Source of the DNA: Maridesulfovibrio sp.
GTDB taxonomy: Bacteria > Desulfobacterota > Desulfovibrionia > Desulfovibrionales > Desulfovibrionaceae
Direction: 5' to 3'
Length of the DNA stretch: 64,000 nt
NCBI RefSeq assembly: GCF_963677005.1
Contig: NZ_OY781616.1
Location: 2,365,001-2,429,000 of the forward strand
Both the position numbers and the translations under genes were made by a program. Below are positions 1 to 8,157 of the stretch, one piece after another. The notes under the pieces were generated by a model, which worked only from the letters and a program-made list of their open reading frames with translations, was not told the origin of the DNA and searched no databases. How positions within the stretch are numbered: the first letter of the stretch is position 1; every line of letters begins with the position of its first letter.

Positions 1-415
1 ACGGTTTATGCGCCAGATCCGCGATTCCGAAAGTTTCCATAGCCTTGAATGAAATATCGTAATCCCGTGCGGACGGCGAGGAAAATGCACCCAGATGAGC
101 CGTTCTCCCCATTACCACAATATCGATAGCGGAAAAGGAAAAAACAGGATGATGCATCTGCGGGACAAAAGCTATGGCCCGGGCCGCTTTTTTGCGGTTC
201 AACTTGCTGATACTGCATCCATCAACTTCAACCCTGCCGCTATCCGGCTCGGCAAGGCCGGCCATGCAGCGCATGAGTGTGGACTTGCCTGTCCCATTGG
301 GCCCGAGTATGGACAGGACTTCCCCGGCATGCACATCAAGACTGATTCCAGACCAGACAGGCTCTCCATGTTCATATGAAAAGCTCAGGTCCGAAACGGA
401 TAAGACTACGCCCAT
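1..415 (-). CDS. FecE-type ABC transporter ATP-binding protein (partial, C-terminus off window)
   Basis: ATPase subunit expected to power the permease encoded just upstream. The 138 visible residues start with MGVVLSVSDLSFSYEHG. They carry a Walker A motif GPNGTGKST at about residues 39-47 and a Q-loop (FVPQMHH) near 90. The signature motif and Walker B lie beyond the left edge. The ATG at 415-413 overlaps the end of the permease gene by 10 bp, which indicates translational coupling. The family is that of iron-siderophore, heme, cobalamin and molybdate importers. The sequence does not show which substrate is carried. Confidence 0.93.
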   Translation of the reverse strand, partial: MGVVLSVSDLSFSYEHGEPVWSGISLDVHAGEVLSILGPNGTGKSTLMRCMAGLAEPDSGRVEVDGCSISKLNRKKAARAIAFVPQMHHPVFSFSAIDIVVMGRTAHLGAFSSPSARDYDISFKAMETFGIADLAHKP

Positions 416-1458
416 CCTGTCTTCCCCCTGGCCAGCAGCCATGCGAAGAAAGGAGCCCCCACTGTAGCGGTCAGAATTCCCAGAGGAATCTCGGCGGCAC
501 TGATATTTCTTGCAAGACCGTCAATGAAGACAAGATAGCATGCCCCAAGGGCAAGACTTGTCGGGATCAGTTTCATGTAATCCGGGCCGACCAGCATTCT
601 GGCAAGATGCGGAACTACAAGCCCGACCCAGCCGATAATGCCGCTGACCGATACCGCACTGGCCGTAATAACGGTTACTCCGAGAATGACGCTGACCCGT
701 AGCCTGCCGGCCTCCACTCCCAGAGTCCGGGCCTCCTCGTCACCGAACGACAGTACATTGAGCCGCCAGCGAACAAGCAGGAGAAAAACAATACTGATCA
801 GCATGGGCAGAAGAATAGTGTACAGGTCTTTCATTGAAATGGATGCCAGCGAGCCCATAAGCCAGTAAACGATTACCGGAAGTTTATCGTCCGGGTCGGC
901 CATGTATTTGACCAGTGAAAGCAGGGATTGGAAAAAAGCGCCCACAATGACGCCTCCAAGGACGATAATCATTGTGCCGCTGCTCTTATAGACCCTGCTC
1001 ATCAGCCATGCTGCCGCAACAGCGGTAATCCCGAACAGAAATGCGCAGCCCTGAATCATGACCGGCTGGTTCCAGATAACTATTCCCAACGCCGCCCCGA
1101 ATCCTGCTCCGGACGCGACTCCCAGAATATAGGGGGAAACCAGCGGATTGCGAAAAAGGCCCTGAAAGGCCGCACCTGAAACCGACAATCCCCCGCCGAT
1201 CAGCATTGCCGCCAGAATTCTGGGCAGGCGGACCTTGAGCACCACGGTTTCAAGAACGCCGGAGGAGACATCATTGACCGGAAACCCCAGCTTTGAACCC
1301 AGAATGCGCAGAATATCTGTAATCTCCACCGGGTATCGGCCCCAGGCCAGCCCCAGACACATCGCAATAACAGGTGCAGCCAGCAGCAGAAAATATAATC
1401 TGCTACCGGCTGCACTCTGTTTCGGCTTATTGAATCTACTTTTTGTAGGGAATGCCAT
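406..1458 (-). CDS. FecCD/BtuC-type ABC transporter permease
   Basis: Integral membrane subunit of a class II metal-chelate type importer, about 350 residues with many hydrophobic segments. Family hallmarks are visible: a GGGLSVSGAAFQGLFRNPL stretch near residue 90 and GLVVPHLARML near residue 290. The longest open frame starts at 1491, but I place the start at ATG 1458 (MAFPTKSRF), which shortens the overlap with the binding-protein gene to 23 bp. The order binding protein, permease, ATPase on one strand is a standard importer operon. The substrate may be iron chelate, cobalamin or molybdate, and is unresolved. Confidence 0.92.
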   Translation of the reverse strand: MAFPTKSRFNKPKQSAAGSRLYFLLLAAPVIAMCLGLAWGRYPVEITDILRILGSKLGFPVNDVSSGVLETVVLKVRLPRILAAMLIGGGLSVSGAAFQGLFRNPLVSPYILGVASGAGFGAALGIVIWNQPVMIQGCAFLFGITAVAAAWLMSRVYKSSGTMIIVLGGVIVGAFFQSLLSLVKYMADPDDKLPVIVYWLMGSLASISMKDLYTILLPMLISIVFLLLVRWRLNVLSFGDEEARTLGVEAGRLRVSVILGVTVITASAVSVSGIIGWVGLVVPHLARMLVGPDYMKLIPTSLALGACYLVFIDGLARNISAAEIPLGILTATVGAPFFAWLLARGKTGWA

Positions 1459-2491
1459 AGAACTCTTTGTAGTAAGACTGGACGAGAGCATTGAGGTCTA
1501 CGTCCTTGAACTTTTCAGGATACAAGGTGCTTGCCATCCAAAGCTCACCGAGTGCCATTGATTCCGGCAGACAATGTCCCCAGGGCTTAACGTACTCGGG
1601 GCAGATATATACCTTGTGATTCTTCACGGCGCTTACTTCCTGCCATGCAGGATCGCCTACCAGCTGCTTTTCAGCGCTGCGGTGACGCCACTGTATGAAA
1701 ATGACTTCAGGATTCCAGCGCAGCACATCTTCCATAGAAACTTCCTTGAAACCAACGATATCTGCTGCAGCCACGTTGACTCCTCCGGCACGTTCCATGA
1801 TCACGCTGGTATATTTGCCGCGTCCGTATGTCCTGAGATTCGAACGGGCCATGTAGCAGCGAACACGTTTTGCTTCCGGTATATTGCCGAGATGGCTTTT
1901 CAAAATCTTCTGGTTGGCGGCGATGACGCTGATAAGCTTCTGCCCCCGTTCCTGCTTGCCGAAAACATCTGCTATGATCTCAATGGCGTCATTCAGGCCC
2001 TTGTTATAGGCCTTGTCGGCATCCTTAAGTTCAGGATTGAGTTTGGAAGCCTCTTCGTACCCTGCTGCGTACAGTGATATTCCAATAACGGGAATGCCTG
2101 CATTGGTGATCTGCTCAATCATCTCTTTCGGTGCATAGTGAGTAACAAAGACGACATCCGGATTGAGAGCGAGCAGAGCCTCCATGTTAACACTGTCCAG
2201 CCCTCCGGGAGTGGCCATGCTGTCTATGTTTTTGATGCATTTGGCGGCACCGGGAAGATACTTCTGCCACTTCTCAAGAATTCCGACGACCTTATCTGCA
2301 GCGCCGAGCTGAATTACAATATCAAGAGTCTGGTGCTGCAGAATCACAGCACGTTCAATTTTGTCTGGAACAGTTACTTTCCGGCCCAACTGATCGGTAA
2401 TTGTCCGTTGAGCAAACGCAGGTGTAGCCATGAGAACCGTGAAAATCAGCAGAAGACATACGCTGCCGCATGAAAATTTGAAACTCTTCAC
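1436..2491 (-). CDS. Periplasmic binding protein of the FecCD-type ABC importer
   Basis: Class III (FecB/BtuF-like) solute-binding protein. A signal peptide is clear: a GTG start followed by KSFKF, a hydrophobic core, and an ATPAFA cleavage site. The mature protein opens with TITDQLGRKVTVP, typical of this family. The GTG at 2491 is preceded at good distance by AAAGGAGAT, so I prefer it to the longer frame starting at 2545. First gene of the three-gene importer operon. The substrate is not inferable. A methyl-metal or molybdate role is possible because anaerobes use related proteins, but this is a guess. Confidence 0.9.
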   Translation of the reverse strand: MKSFKFSCGSVCLLLIFTVLMATPAFAQRTITDQLGRKVTVPDKIERAVILQHQTLDIVIQLGAADKVVGILEKWQKYLPGAAKCIKNIDSMATPGGLDSVNMEALLALNPDVVFVTHYAPKEMIEQITNAGIPVIGISLYAAGYEEASKLNPELKDADKAYNKGLNDAIEIIADVFGKQERGQKLISVIAANQKILKSHLGNIPEAKRVRCYMARSNLRTYGRGKYTSVIMERAGGVNVAAADIVGFKEVSMEDVLRWNPEVIFIQWRHRSAEKQLVGDPAWQEVSAVKNHKVYICPEYVKPWGHCLPESMALGELWMASTLYPEKFKDVDLNALVQSYYKEFYGIPYKK

Positions 2492-2978
2492 TCCAATATC
2501 TCCTTTAGATGCCCCATACAGGACAGCGTCCATGGATGGGACCATTGTTATTCACCCCGCCCTGGGTATGATTACCCACTCAATAATTATGCTTAACGAA
2601 GCACAACGCTATATCAACGACAACTGCAAAGTAAAGCATATAAATAAGTACGGTATGGAGTTACTGGTCGGATATCTCCGATTGCAGAACAGAGAGGGGA
2701 ATTGATTGAGTAAACAACCCGGTAAGCAGGACTTCGTAAAAATGAAAAGCAGCAGAAATAGTCAGGCAATTTCTTTAAAGCAGCTTCTACTTGGACCGGA
2801 AAATGGAAAAATAAATTATTTAACAGGTGTGTTCAGGATGGAATTGAGACAAGGCAGCAAAAAGGCTGAAACAAACCGTGCTCATGCGCAGGTCAGTTTC
2901 AGCCTTTTCAGTGTATCGTATTAAACCATGTCCGGAAGCATCCTGTGGACGCCCTCCGAACATTATCTCTTTAGAATT
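2492..2978. other. Intergenic region between tmcA end and importer operon start
   Basis: About 490 bp with no convincing gene; the short frames here have no family look. It should hold the importer promoter (minus strand). A small inverted repeat TCGGATATCTCCGA lies at 2668-2681, about 180 bp upstream of the importer start, and could be an operator. The tmc terminator (2859-2908) is also inside. I see no recognisable riboswitch. Confidence 0.5.
2859..2908 (-). terminator. Rho-independent terminator of the tmc operon
   Basis: On the minus strand GGCTGAAAC pairs with GTTTCAGCC around a 23-nt loop (stem arms at 2896-2904 and 2864-2872), followed by five T. It lies 71 bp past the tmcA stop codon. 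Confidence 0.8.
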
Positions 2979-3386
2979 CTAGTGTTCAGCGTGGGCAGCA
3001 CCATCGGGGTGACAACCGGCACAGCTTACGGGGCCTTTGTCTTCTTTCACATGACAGCCGGTGCAAAGCTTGTGGTAAGCATTGCGCAGACCGGTTTTTC
3101 CGGCCTCGGGCTTGACTGCATGGCAGTCCGAACATTTCTGGTCTTCGGAGCTTTCACCTTCCACTATCTTTCCATCTTCCCACACGTGGTGGCAAAGGGA
3201 GCAATCTTCAATCCCGGCCTTTTCATTGTGGGCGTCATGGACAAACACTGCGGCGGGACGCTGATGCGGCTCGAACGCGGGGTCCAGCAGAACGGTTATT
3301 TCATCCTGACAGAATGCGGGAATCATATAGAGAAAGACACAAGCGGCAAGGACCGCCATGGAGAATACTTTTTTCAACATTTTCAT
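2979..3386 (-). CDS. tmcA: Type II tetraheme cytochrome c3 TmcA
   Basis: Periplasmic electron carrier, 135 residues. A signal peptide (MKMLKKVFSMAVLAAC, cut after AFC or FCQ) precedes four CXXCH heme sites: CSLCH, CSDCH, CTGCH and CAGCH. Histidines able to serve as distal ligands are present (HDAH, CHH, YHK). In Desulfovibrio the acidic type II c3 takes electrons from type I c3 and hydrogenase and passes them to the membrane Tmc complex. The gene is last in transcription order here and lies 8 bp after tmcB. The four-gene context makes the assignment firm. Confidence 0.95.
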   Translation of the reverse strand: MKMLKKVFSMAVLAACVFLYMIPAFCQDEITVLLDPAFEPHQRPAAVFVHDAHNEKAGIEDCSLCHHVWEDGKIVEGESSEDQKCSDCHAVKPEAGKTGLRNAYHKLCTGCHVKEDKGPVSCAGCHPDGAAHAEH

Positions 3387-3393
3387 CTTCCTC

Positions 3394-4710
3394 CTATTCC
3401 GCTTCAGGCTTTTCCATGAGTTCGTAAATCAAATCACCGAAGAACTTGAGTTCAATACCAAGCTCGTAATAGTGGATAAGATCTTCAAGACCGCCATGGC
3501 AGTTATGGCATGGAGCAAGAACATACTTACAGCCGGTAGCCTTCATCTGCTCGGCTTTAACCCTGTTACCTTCCATACGTACATTCTTGAACGGAGGACC
3601 GCAGTTGATGACACCGCCACCGGCAGCACAGCAGTAGTTATGCTCTCTGTTGGGGGTCATCTCAACAACATTATCGCAAAGCGCGTGAATGAGGTTGCGT
3701 GAATGTTCCATCAGGCCGCGACCGCGAATAACGTTACAGGGATCGTGAAGTGTGATGGGCTCCTTGAATTTTTCCTTGATCTTGATTTTGCCGGAACTGA
3801 TCAATTCCCAGAAAAACTCAATGGAGTGGACGACTTCAATGGGAAATTTTTCCCATCCATCCCAACGGTTACCATTATCATAAACGGAACGGAAAGCGTG
3901 ACCGCATTCGCCCATGACAATCTTTTTACATTTAAGATCCAGAGCGGATTCAAAATGGCTTCTCTTGATGCGGCCCATCATCTCATAGTCGCCGGTGTAC
4001 ATACACATGTCCGAGTTATCCCAGCCAGGCTCAATGGGCATGGTGAAATCAACTCCGGCCTGGTTGAAAATAAATGCAGCCTGATAGATGAGCTGGGTAC
4101 GGAACTTTGGCTCCGGTGCGATAACTGAATAATAGATATCAGCACCTTCTTTATCGAGCGGAATGCGCAGGTTGGGCATTTCGTCGCGGGCTTCGTCTTC
4201 CTGCCATTGCAGGGTATCCGGCCATTCATCATCCTTGAGCCACATCTGGTTTACAGTGGCGGAATGGGAATGGGCGGTATCCTGAATATACTGCGGGGTC
4301 ACACCGAGCTTGTGGCACATGCGGCGCACCATGCTCATGATATAACCGGTATCGATACCCAACGGACAGAAATGCGCACAACGCTTACAGAGGTTACACT
4401 CGGTATAAGCGATCTGAGCCATGGCATAAATTTCATCAGCAGTTACTTTATAGTTCTGGCTCAAGATTTTGCCCAGAGTCTGATGAACCTTACCAGCAGG
4501 TGAATAGCTGGGATCCTGATCATGGGACATATAGTAATGGCAGGCTTCGGAACACATGCCGCAACGCATGCAGGTCTCAGCGTAGACCTTGAGCTTTGCG
4601 CCGGCTTCTCCCTCAATTACCTGCCTGAGAGTGTTTTCGATACGTTCCGGAGTCAGGCGGGATACGCCCCGCGTGAGTCCTACGTCTTCGATTTTCCTGT
4701 CGAATGTCAT
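3394..4710 (-). CDS. tmcB: HdrD-like iron-sulfur protein TmcB
   Basis: Cytoplasmic electron-transfer subunit of the Tmc complex, 438 residues. Two 4Fe-4S motifs are seen: C47-C50-C53-C57 (CMRCGMCSEAC) and C105-C108-C111-C115 (CNLCKRCAHFC). The C-terminal half has cysteine-rich CCG-type elements (GECGHAF, HDPCNVIRGRG and YCCAAGGG), as in heterodisulfide reductase subunit D, where they hold a non-cubane cluster. ATG at 4710 follows AAGGAG. It sits between tmcC and tmcA. It probably exchanges electrons with a cytoplasmic thiol/disulfide or sulfite-reduction partner; that partner is inference. Confidence 0.94.
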   Translation of the reverse strand: MTFDRKIEDVGLTRGVSRLTPERIENTLRQVIEGEAGAKLKVYAETCMRCGMCSEACHYYMSHDQDPSYSPAGKVHQTLGKILSQNYKVTADEIYAMAQIAYTECNLCKRCAHFCPLGIDTGYIMSMVRRMCHKLGVTPQYIQDTAHSHSATVNQMWLKDDEWPDTLQWQEDEARDEMPNLRIPLDKEGADIYYSVIAPEPKFRTQLIYQAAFIFNQAGVDFTMPIEPGWDNSDMCMYTGDYEMMGRIKRSHFESALDLKCKKIVMGECGHAFRSVYDNGNRWDGWEKFPIEVVHSIEFFWELISSGKIKIKEKFKEPITLHDPCNVIRGRGLMEHSRNLIHALCDNVVEMTPNREHNYCCAAGGGVINCGPPFKNVRMEGNRVKAEQMKATGCKYVLAPCHNCHGGLEDLIHYYELGIELKFFGDLIYELMEKPEAE

Positions 4711-4735
4711 TTTTAGTACTCCTTGAGGGATTTAA

Positions 4736-5395
4736 TTACCAGTCCTTGCAGTTACGGACACCGCCGAACTCGGATCCCATATAGGCTCTGGTGAACAGCG
4801 CGAACACCGCGTGGCTTAAACGGGTAAAGGGGATGCTGATGAGCATGATTTCACCGCAGAGGATGTGCAGAATGAGCATAACCTTAGCATCGCCGATCTG
4901 GTGATAAGCCAAAACACCGGTCAGGAAAACCAGGGAAGGCACGGCAAGTGCGATCCAGTCCTTGCCGGTGGTCAGGTAGGCTACGTCCTTCTGCAGAAAA
5001 CGACGTGCGCAGAAGAAGATGCAGCAGACAACGACCACTATGGACATGATGTCGGCGATGTTATCCGGGAGGGTCGGCCAGCTGATGCCGAAGAACTGAT
5101 CCCAGAGAACCACGTGCCCCAAAAGAAAGATGGGGACAATGACAAGACAGATATGAAAAACAAAGGTCACCATCGCAGTCCAGGGATTGCGCTGCCAACC
5201 AAGGGTTCCTACAGGATTCAACCAGGCCAGGATTGAACGCATTCCCCACTTGAAACTCATGTAGTGCAAGGAAGAACCGTCTTTGGCCTTGGCAAGCTGG
5301 TACATGGAGATCAGCCTGTACAGGGAACCGAGAACAAACACGCCCCAGGCGAACCACGCCAGAGGACCGACAACAAATGCATAAGCACTATTCAT
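4736..5395 (-). CDS. tmcC: b-type membrane subunit TmcC
   Basis: Membrane cytochrome b-like protein of 219 residues, related to NarI/DsrM. About five hydrophobic segments are visible. Histidines inside or next to the segments (for example VFHICLVIV, LLGHVVLW, LILHILCGE) are candidate heme b ligands. It would link the periplasmic cytochrome TmcA to cytoplasmic TmcB and touch the quinone pool. ATG at 5395 has GGAGG upstream. It lies 16 bp after tmcD. Confidence 0.93.
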   Translation of the reverse strand: MNSAYAFVVGPLAWFAWGVFVLGSLYRLISMYQLAKAKDGSSLHYMSFKWGMRSILAWLNPVGTLGWQRNPWTAMVTFVFHICLVIVPIFLLGHVVLWDQFFGISWPTLPDNIADIMSIVVVVCCIFFCARRFLQKDVAYLTTGKDWIALAVPSLVFLTGVLAYHQIGDAKVMLILHILCGEIMLISIPFTRLSHAVFALFTRAYMGSEFGGVRNCKDW

Positions 5396-5411
5396 GTGTA
5401 ATTCCTCCGGT

Positions 5412-6665
5412 TTAGAATTCGCTTACATCGGCAACGATGCGTACATACTTGCCGCCTTCGATAGCGCGGATAAGAACCTTGGAGCTGTCCGGGCTGAAAG
5501 CAGGTTCCCAGCACTGATCAAAATCCTTGCCATAGGCCTTGCCGTCCAGAACCACGGTGTAACGTCCGTTCTTTTCAACCTTTGCGGCAACTTTGGAGCT
5601 GTCGGGGCTGAAAACAGGCTTCCAGGCCATTTCGAAGACGCCGGGCCATACTTTACCGTCGCAAAGTACGGTATAGGCCTTGTCGTCCTTGGCAAGAGCC
5701 GCAGCGCGGTTGCCGTCGGGGCTTACAGCCATATCGATTACAACCGGAGCAGTAATGGACCAGGGTTTGCCGTCAACGGCCAGAGTGAAGCTTCCGAAAG
5801 TAGGAGCAACTATGGCCCAGAGTCTGCTTCCGTCTGCGCTGAACTGCTGATGCCAGCAGTTGGCCATGGTATTTTTCCAGATCAGTTCTCCGTTCTGGGC
5901 CATTCCCCATTTGCCTTCCAGGCGAACAGGAGCGACAACAGCACCGGTTGCGGGGTTGAAGCAGGGTTCCCAGACACATTGGAATTCACGTTGCCAGATT
6001 TTCCCGTCCACTGCGATGGTATAATCGTAGAGGTTCTTTCTTACCTGACAGGCAACTTTCTTGCACTCGGGATCAAATACCGGAGTGTAGCAGTTTACGA
6101 AGACGTTATCCCAGGCAACACCGTTGACGGCCACGGTAAAGATACCCTTCTGGAAGGTCTCGATGTCCGCCTGCGGCATAGGTGTAACCTGCACTACTGC
6201 TGCAGTCCCGGTGCCGTCGCAGCTACAAGCAAAGTTGTTTGCGTTGGCGTAAAAGTTTTCCCAGAGCACACCGTCCACGCCCATGCCGTATTCCATATCC
6301 TGCTGAACAGCGCAGATAATGGAGCCGTTGGACCCGAACATGCTTTTCCAGATATAGCCGTAATTTTCCGGCCAGTGCTCACCGTCAACAGTAAGAGTCC
6401 ATTCGCCCATCTGCTGGGCGCTACCAACGAACTTACCGTCGGGAGAGAATTTGGGATCAAAAATTCTGTCATAAACTTCTTCCCAAATTTCACCGTTGAC
6501 GCAAGCAGTGAATTCCAATTCGCCTTTATTAACGACCGCTCCGACCTTTTCACCGTCGGGGCTGGCATGGAACTCTTCCACCCACTCAAATTTATCGGAC
6601 CAGGATCCTGTATCCTGAACCTCTTTCCTACCGGGATTCCAATCCCACGTGGACGCATCAGGCAT
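5412..6665 (-). CDS. tmcD: Tryptophan-rich repeat protein TmcD
   Basis: Fourth component of the Tmc operon, 417 residues, no signal peptide. It is built of about eight repeats of roughly 45 residues that alternate a VDGxxWxxxF-like strand with a FSPDGxxVAA-like strand, suggesting a beta-propeller related to WD40 or TolB folds. The role in the complex is unknown. The longest frame starts at 6743, but the ATG at 6665 (MPDASTWDW) has a perfect AGGAGG eight bases upstream and gives a start typical of the family. It is the first gene of the operon. Confidence 0.9.
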   Translation of the reverse strand: MPDASTWDWNPGRKEVQDTGSWSDKFEWVEEFHASPDGEKVGAVVNKGELEFTACVNGEIWEEVYDRIFDPKFSPDGKFVGSAQQMGEWTLTVDGEHWPENYGYIWKSMFGSNGSIICAVQQDMEYGMGVDGVLWENFYANANNFACSCDGTGTAAVVQVTPMPQADIETFQKGIFTVAVNGVAWDNVFVNCYTPVFDPECKKVACQVRKNLYDYTIAVDGKIWQREFQCVWEPCFNPATGAVVAPVRLEGKWGMAQNGELIWKNTMANCWHQQFSADGSRLWAIVAPTFGSFTLAVDGKPWSITAPVVIDMAVSPDGNRAAALAKDDKAYTVLCDGKVWPGVFEMAWKPVFSPDSSKVAAKVEKNGRYTVVLDGKAYGKDFDQCWEPAFSPDSSKVLIRAIEGGKYVRIVADVSEF

Positions 6666-7082
6666 CTCACGCCTCCTCATTCCGAATTGATCCGATTTAT
6701 CCGCCAATATCCCGGATCGGCTCGGTTTTTCGGGTGCAAGCACCCTGTTTTCAAACCAACAATAGTCCCGTCTTTGGTCGAAACAAACCTCGTCACACCA
6801 AGGCCGAAGACCCTTCCAGCCTTATAACTGCACGTTAATTCGCACATTTTGTGCTATAGGACAATACCGTCCAGAGGCTTTTGCCGGGTAAAAACCCATA
6901 AAAAACGAAAGCACCGCCGCCGGACAGGCTGCGGTGCTTTAAATATTTATTCAAATATAAAAGCATGTTACATGTTATTTATTCGCTAAAAAACAACCTC
7001 ACCCATTTGACATAATTGATCAAACGATTTTTTTATTCCCACTATAATGGTAGGTTATAATACCAACTTTTGCAGGAGGTAA
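6666..7082. promoter_or_regulatory. Upstream region of the tmc operon
   Basis: No gene is visible in these 417 bp. The tmc promoter must lie here on the minus strand. A perfect palindrome GCACATTTTGTGC at 6842-6854 (5-bp arms) is a possible operator 177 bp before the tmcD start. Which regulator would bind is not known to me. The right part holds the terminator of the neighbouring DRTGG gene. A plus-strand TTGACA and a TATAAT (7007-7012, 7043-7048) are 30 bp apart and do not make a promoter. Confidence 0.4.
6899..6940 (-). terminator. Rho-independent terminator after the DRTGG gene
   Basis: On the minus strand AAAGCACCGC (6940-6931) pairs with GCGGTGCTTT (6917-6908), followed by CG and six T. 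It ends transcription of the 10293-7083 gene pair before the tmc promoter. Confidence 0.8.
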
Positions 7083-8147
7083 TCAGAGGTCCAATTCAGC
7101 CATGATATAGTCATAATCGAGCTCGGAATTAACCAGTCCGGCACCGTGGTTGATCTTGATCATATCCCGCAGTTTGTAGCTTTCCTGAATAGCTTCCATC
7201 TTCTTGGCCACGGCATAGGTGTCGTCACGCACAACGATAACGGGAATTTCCAGAACTTCGGAACGCGTAAGGATAATATCGTTGGGATAGAGATTCCCCG
7301 TCAGAATCAGACAGGGGCAGTTGCCCTCCAGAGCCACCAGCTGAACATCGGCCCGGTCTCCACCGACTATGACAGCGGAGTTCTTATGCCTTCTGAAATG
7401 CGTAATGAAGTTCTCCACCTGCATGGTCCCGATGAGAAAATTCTCCACAACCCTGTCGGCCTTTGCGTGGGCGGAAATAATTTTGCCGAAAAGCCGTTCG
7501 GCCAGATCATTGACCTTGATTGCGCCCATGAGAGGATCTCTGGGAATTATCCCGAGTACTTTGACTCCCCTTTTTTCAAGAAACGGCACCAGCAGAGAGG
7601 TCAACTCTTCCATATAATGGTCGGGGACATCGTTGAAGACCACTCCGAGAAAATCGTCCCCCAGTTCCTTGTGGACCCGCAGAACGTAATCGTAGCGGAG
7701 TTCCTTGCTGTAACGGTCAACCAGTATGGTTTTGGCTCCCACCGCTCTGGCCACATCGGGTCCGCTTACGCCGCAATATGTTCCGGAACTCAGATAGCTG
7801 CCGGAACCGCCGATGAGCATTACATCCTTATCCCGGCTCAATTCTTCGTAGGATGAAACAATCGACGGCATAAGGTCGCCAAGATCGTCGGCAAAGGCCT
7901 TGATGGTAAAATCACGCGTCACAAGAACCGGTGTTACCATGCCGGGGTCCTGTTCAAGGCCCAGAACTTCCTGTATGAACGCCGCGTCCGCATCGCCCGG
8001 CCTGTTACCGTCCATATGCGGCACAGCGCCTACAGGTTTCATGTATCCCACCTTGAGCCCGCTCTCACGCAATTTGAGGCCGAGAGACATGGCCAGAAGG
8101 TTCTTGCCGGAATATCCGGTGGTTGAACCGATATATATACCTACCAT
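7083..8147 (-). CDS. BioD-like P-loop / DRTGG-domain protein (phosphotransacetylase N-terminal-like)
   Basis: A 354-residue protein with the architecture of the regulatory N-terminal part of long Pta enzymes but without the phosphotransacetylase catalytic domain. Residues 1-200 form a dethiobiotin-synthetase-like P-loop domain (IGSTTGYSGKN at about 6-16). Residues 215-320 form a DRTGG domain (GGDRADVQLVAL). It follows the acyl-CoA synthetase gene by 10 bp, and its AAGGAGG overlaps that gene's end, so the two are coupled. A role as acetyl-CoA or nucleotide-sensing partner of the synthetase is inference. Confidence 0.85.
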   Translation of the reverse strand: MVGIYIGSTTGYSGKNLLAMSLGLKLRESGLKVGYMKPVGAVPHMDGNRPGDADAAFIQEVLGLEQDPGMVTPVLVTRDFTIKAFADDLGDLMPSIVSSYEELSRDKDVMLIGGSGSYLSSGTYCGVSGPDVARAVGAKTILVDRYSKELRYDYVLRVHKELGDDFLGVVFNDVPDHYMEELTSLLVPFLEKRGVKVLGIIPRDPLMGAIKVNDLAERLFGKIISAHAKADRVVENFLIGTMQVENFITHFRRHKNSAVIVGGDRADVQLVALEGNCPCLILTGNLYPNDIILTRSEVLEIPVIVVRDDTYAVAKKMEAIQESYKLRDMIKINHGAGLVNSELDYDYIMAELDL

Positions 8148-8157
8148 CTACGCCTCC

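Noticed and set aside
5394..6827. Long 477-codon plus-strand open frame
   Set aside because: It is the shadow of tmcD on the opposite strand; the tmcD repeats and operon context decide.
7007..7048. TTGACA and TATAAT as a plus-strand promoter
   Set aside because: They are 30 bp apart instead of about 17, and no plus-strand gene follows.
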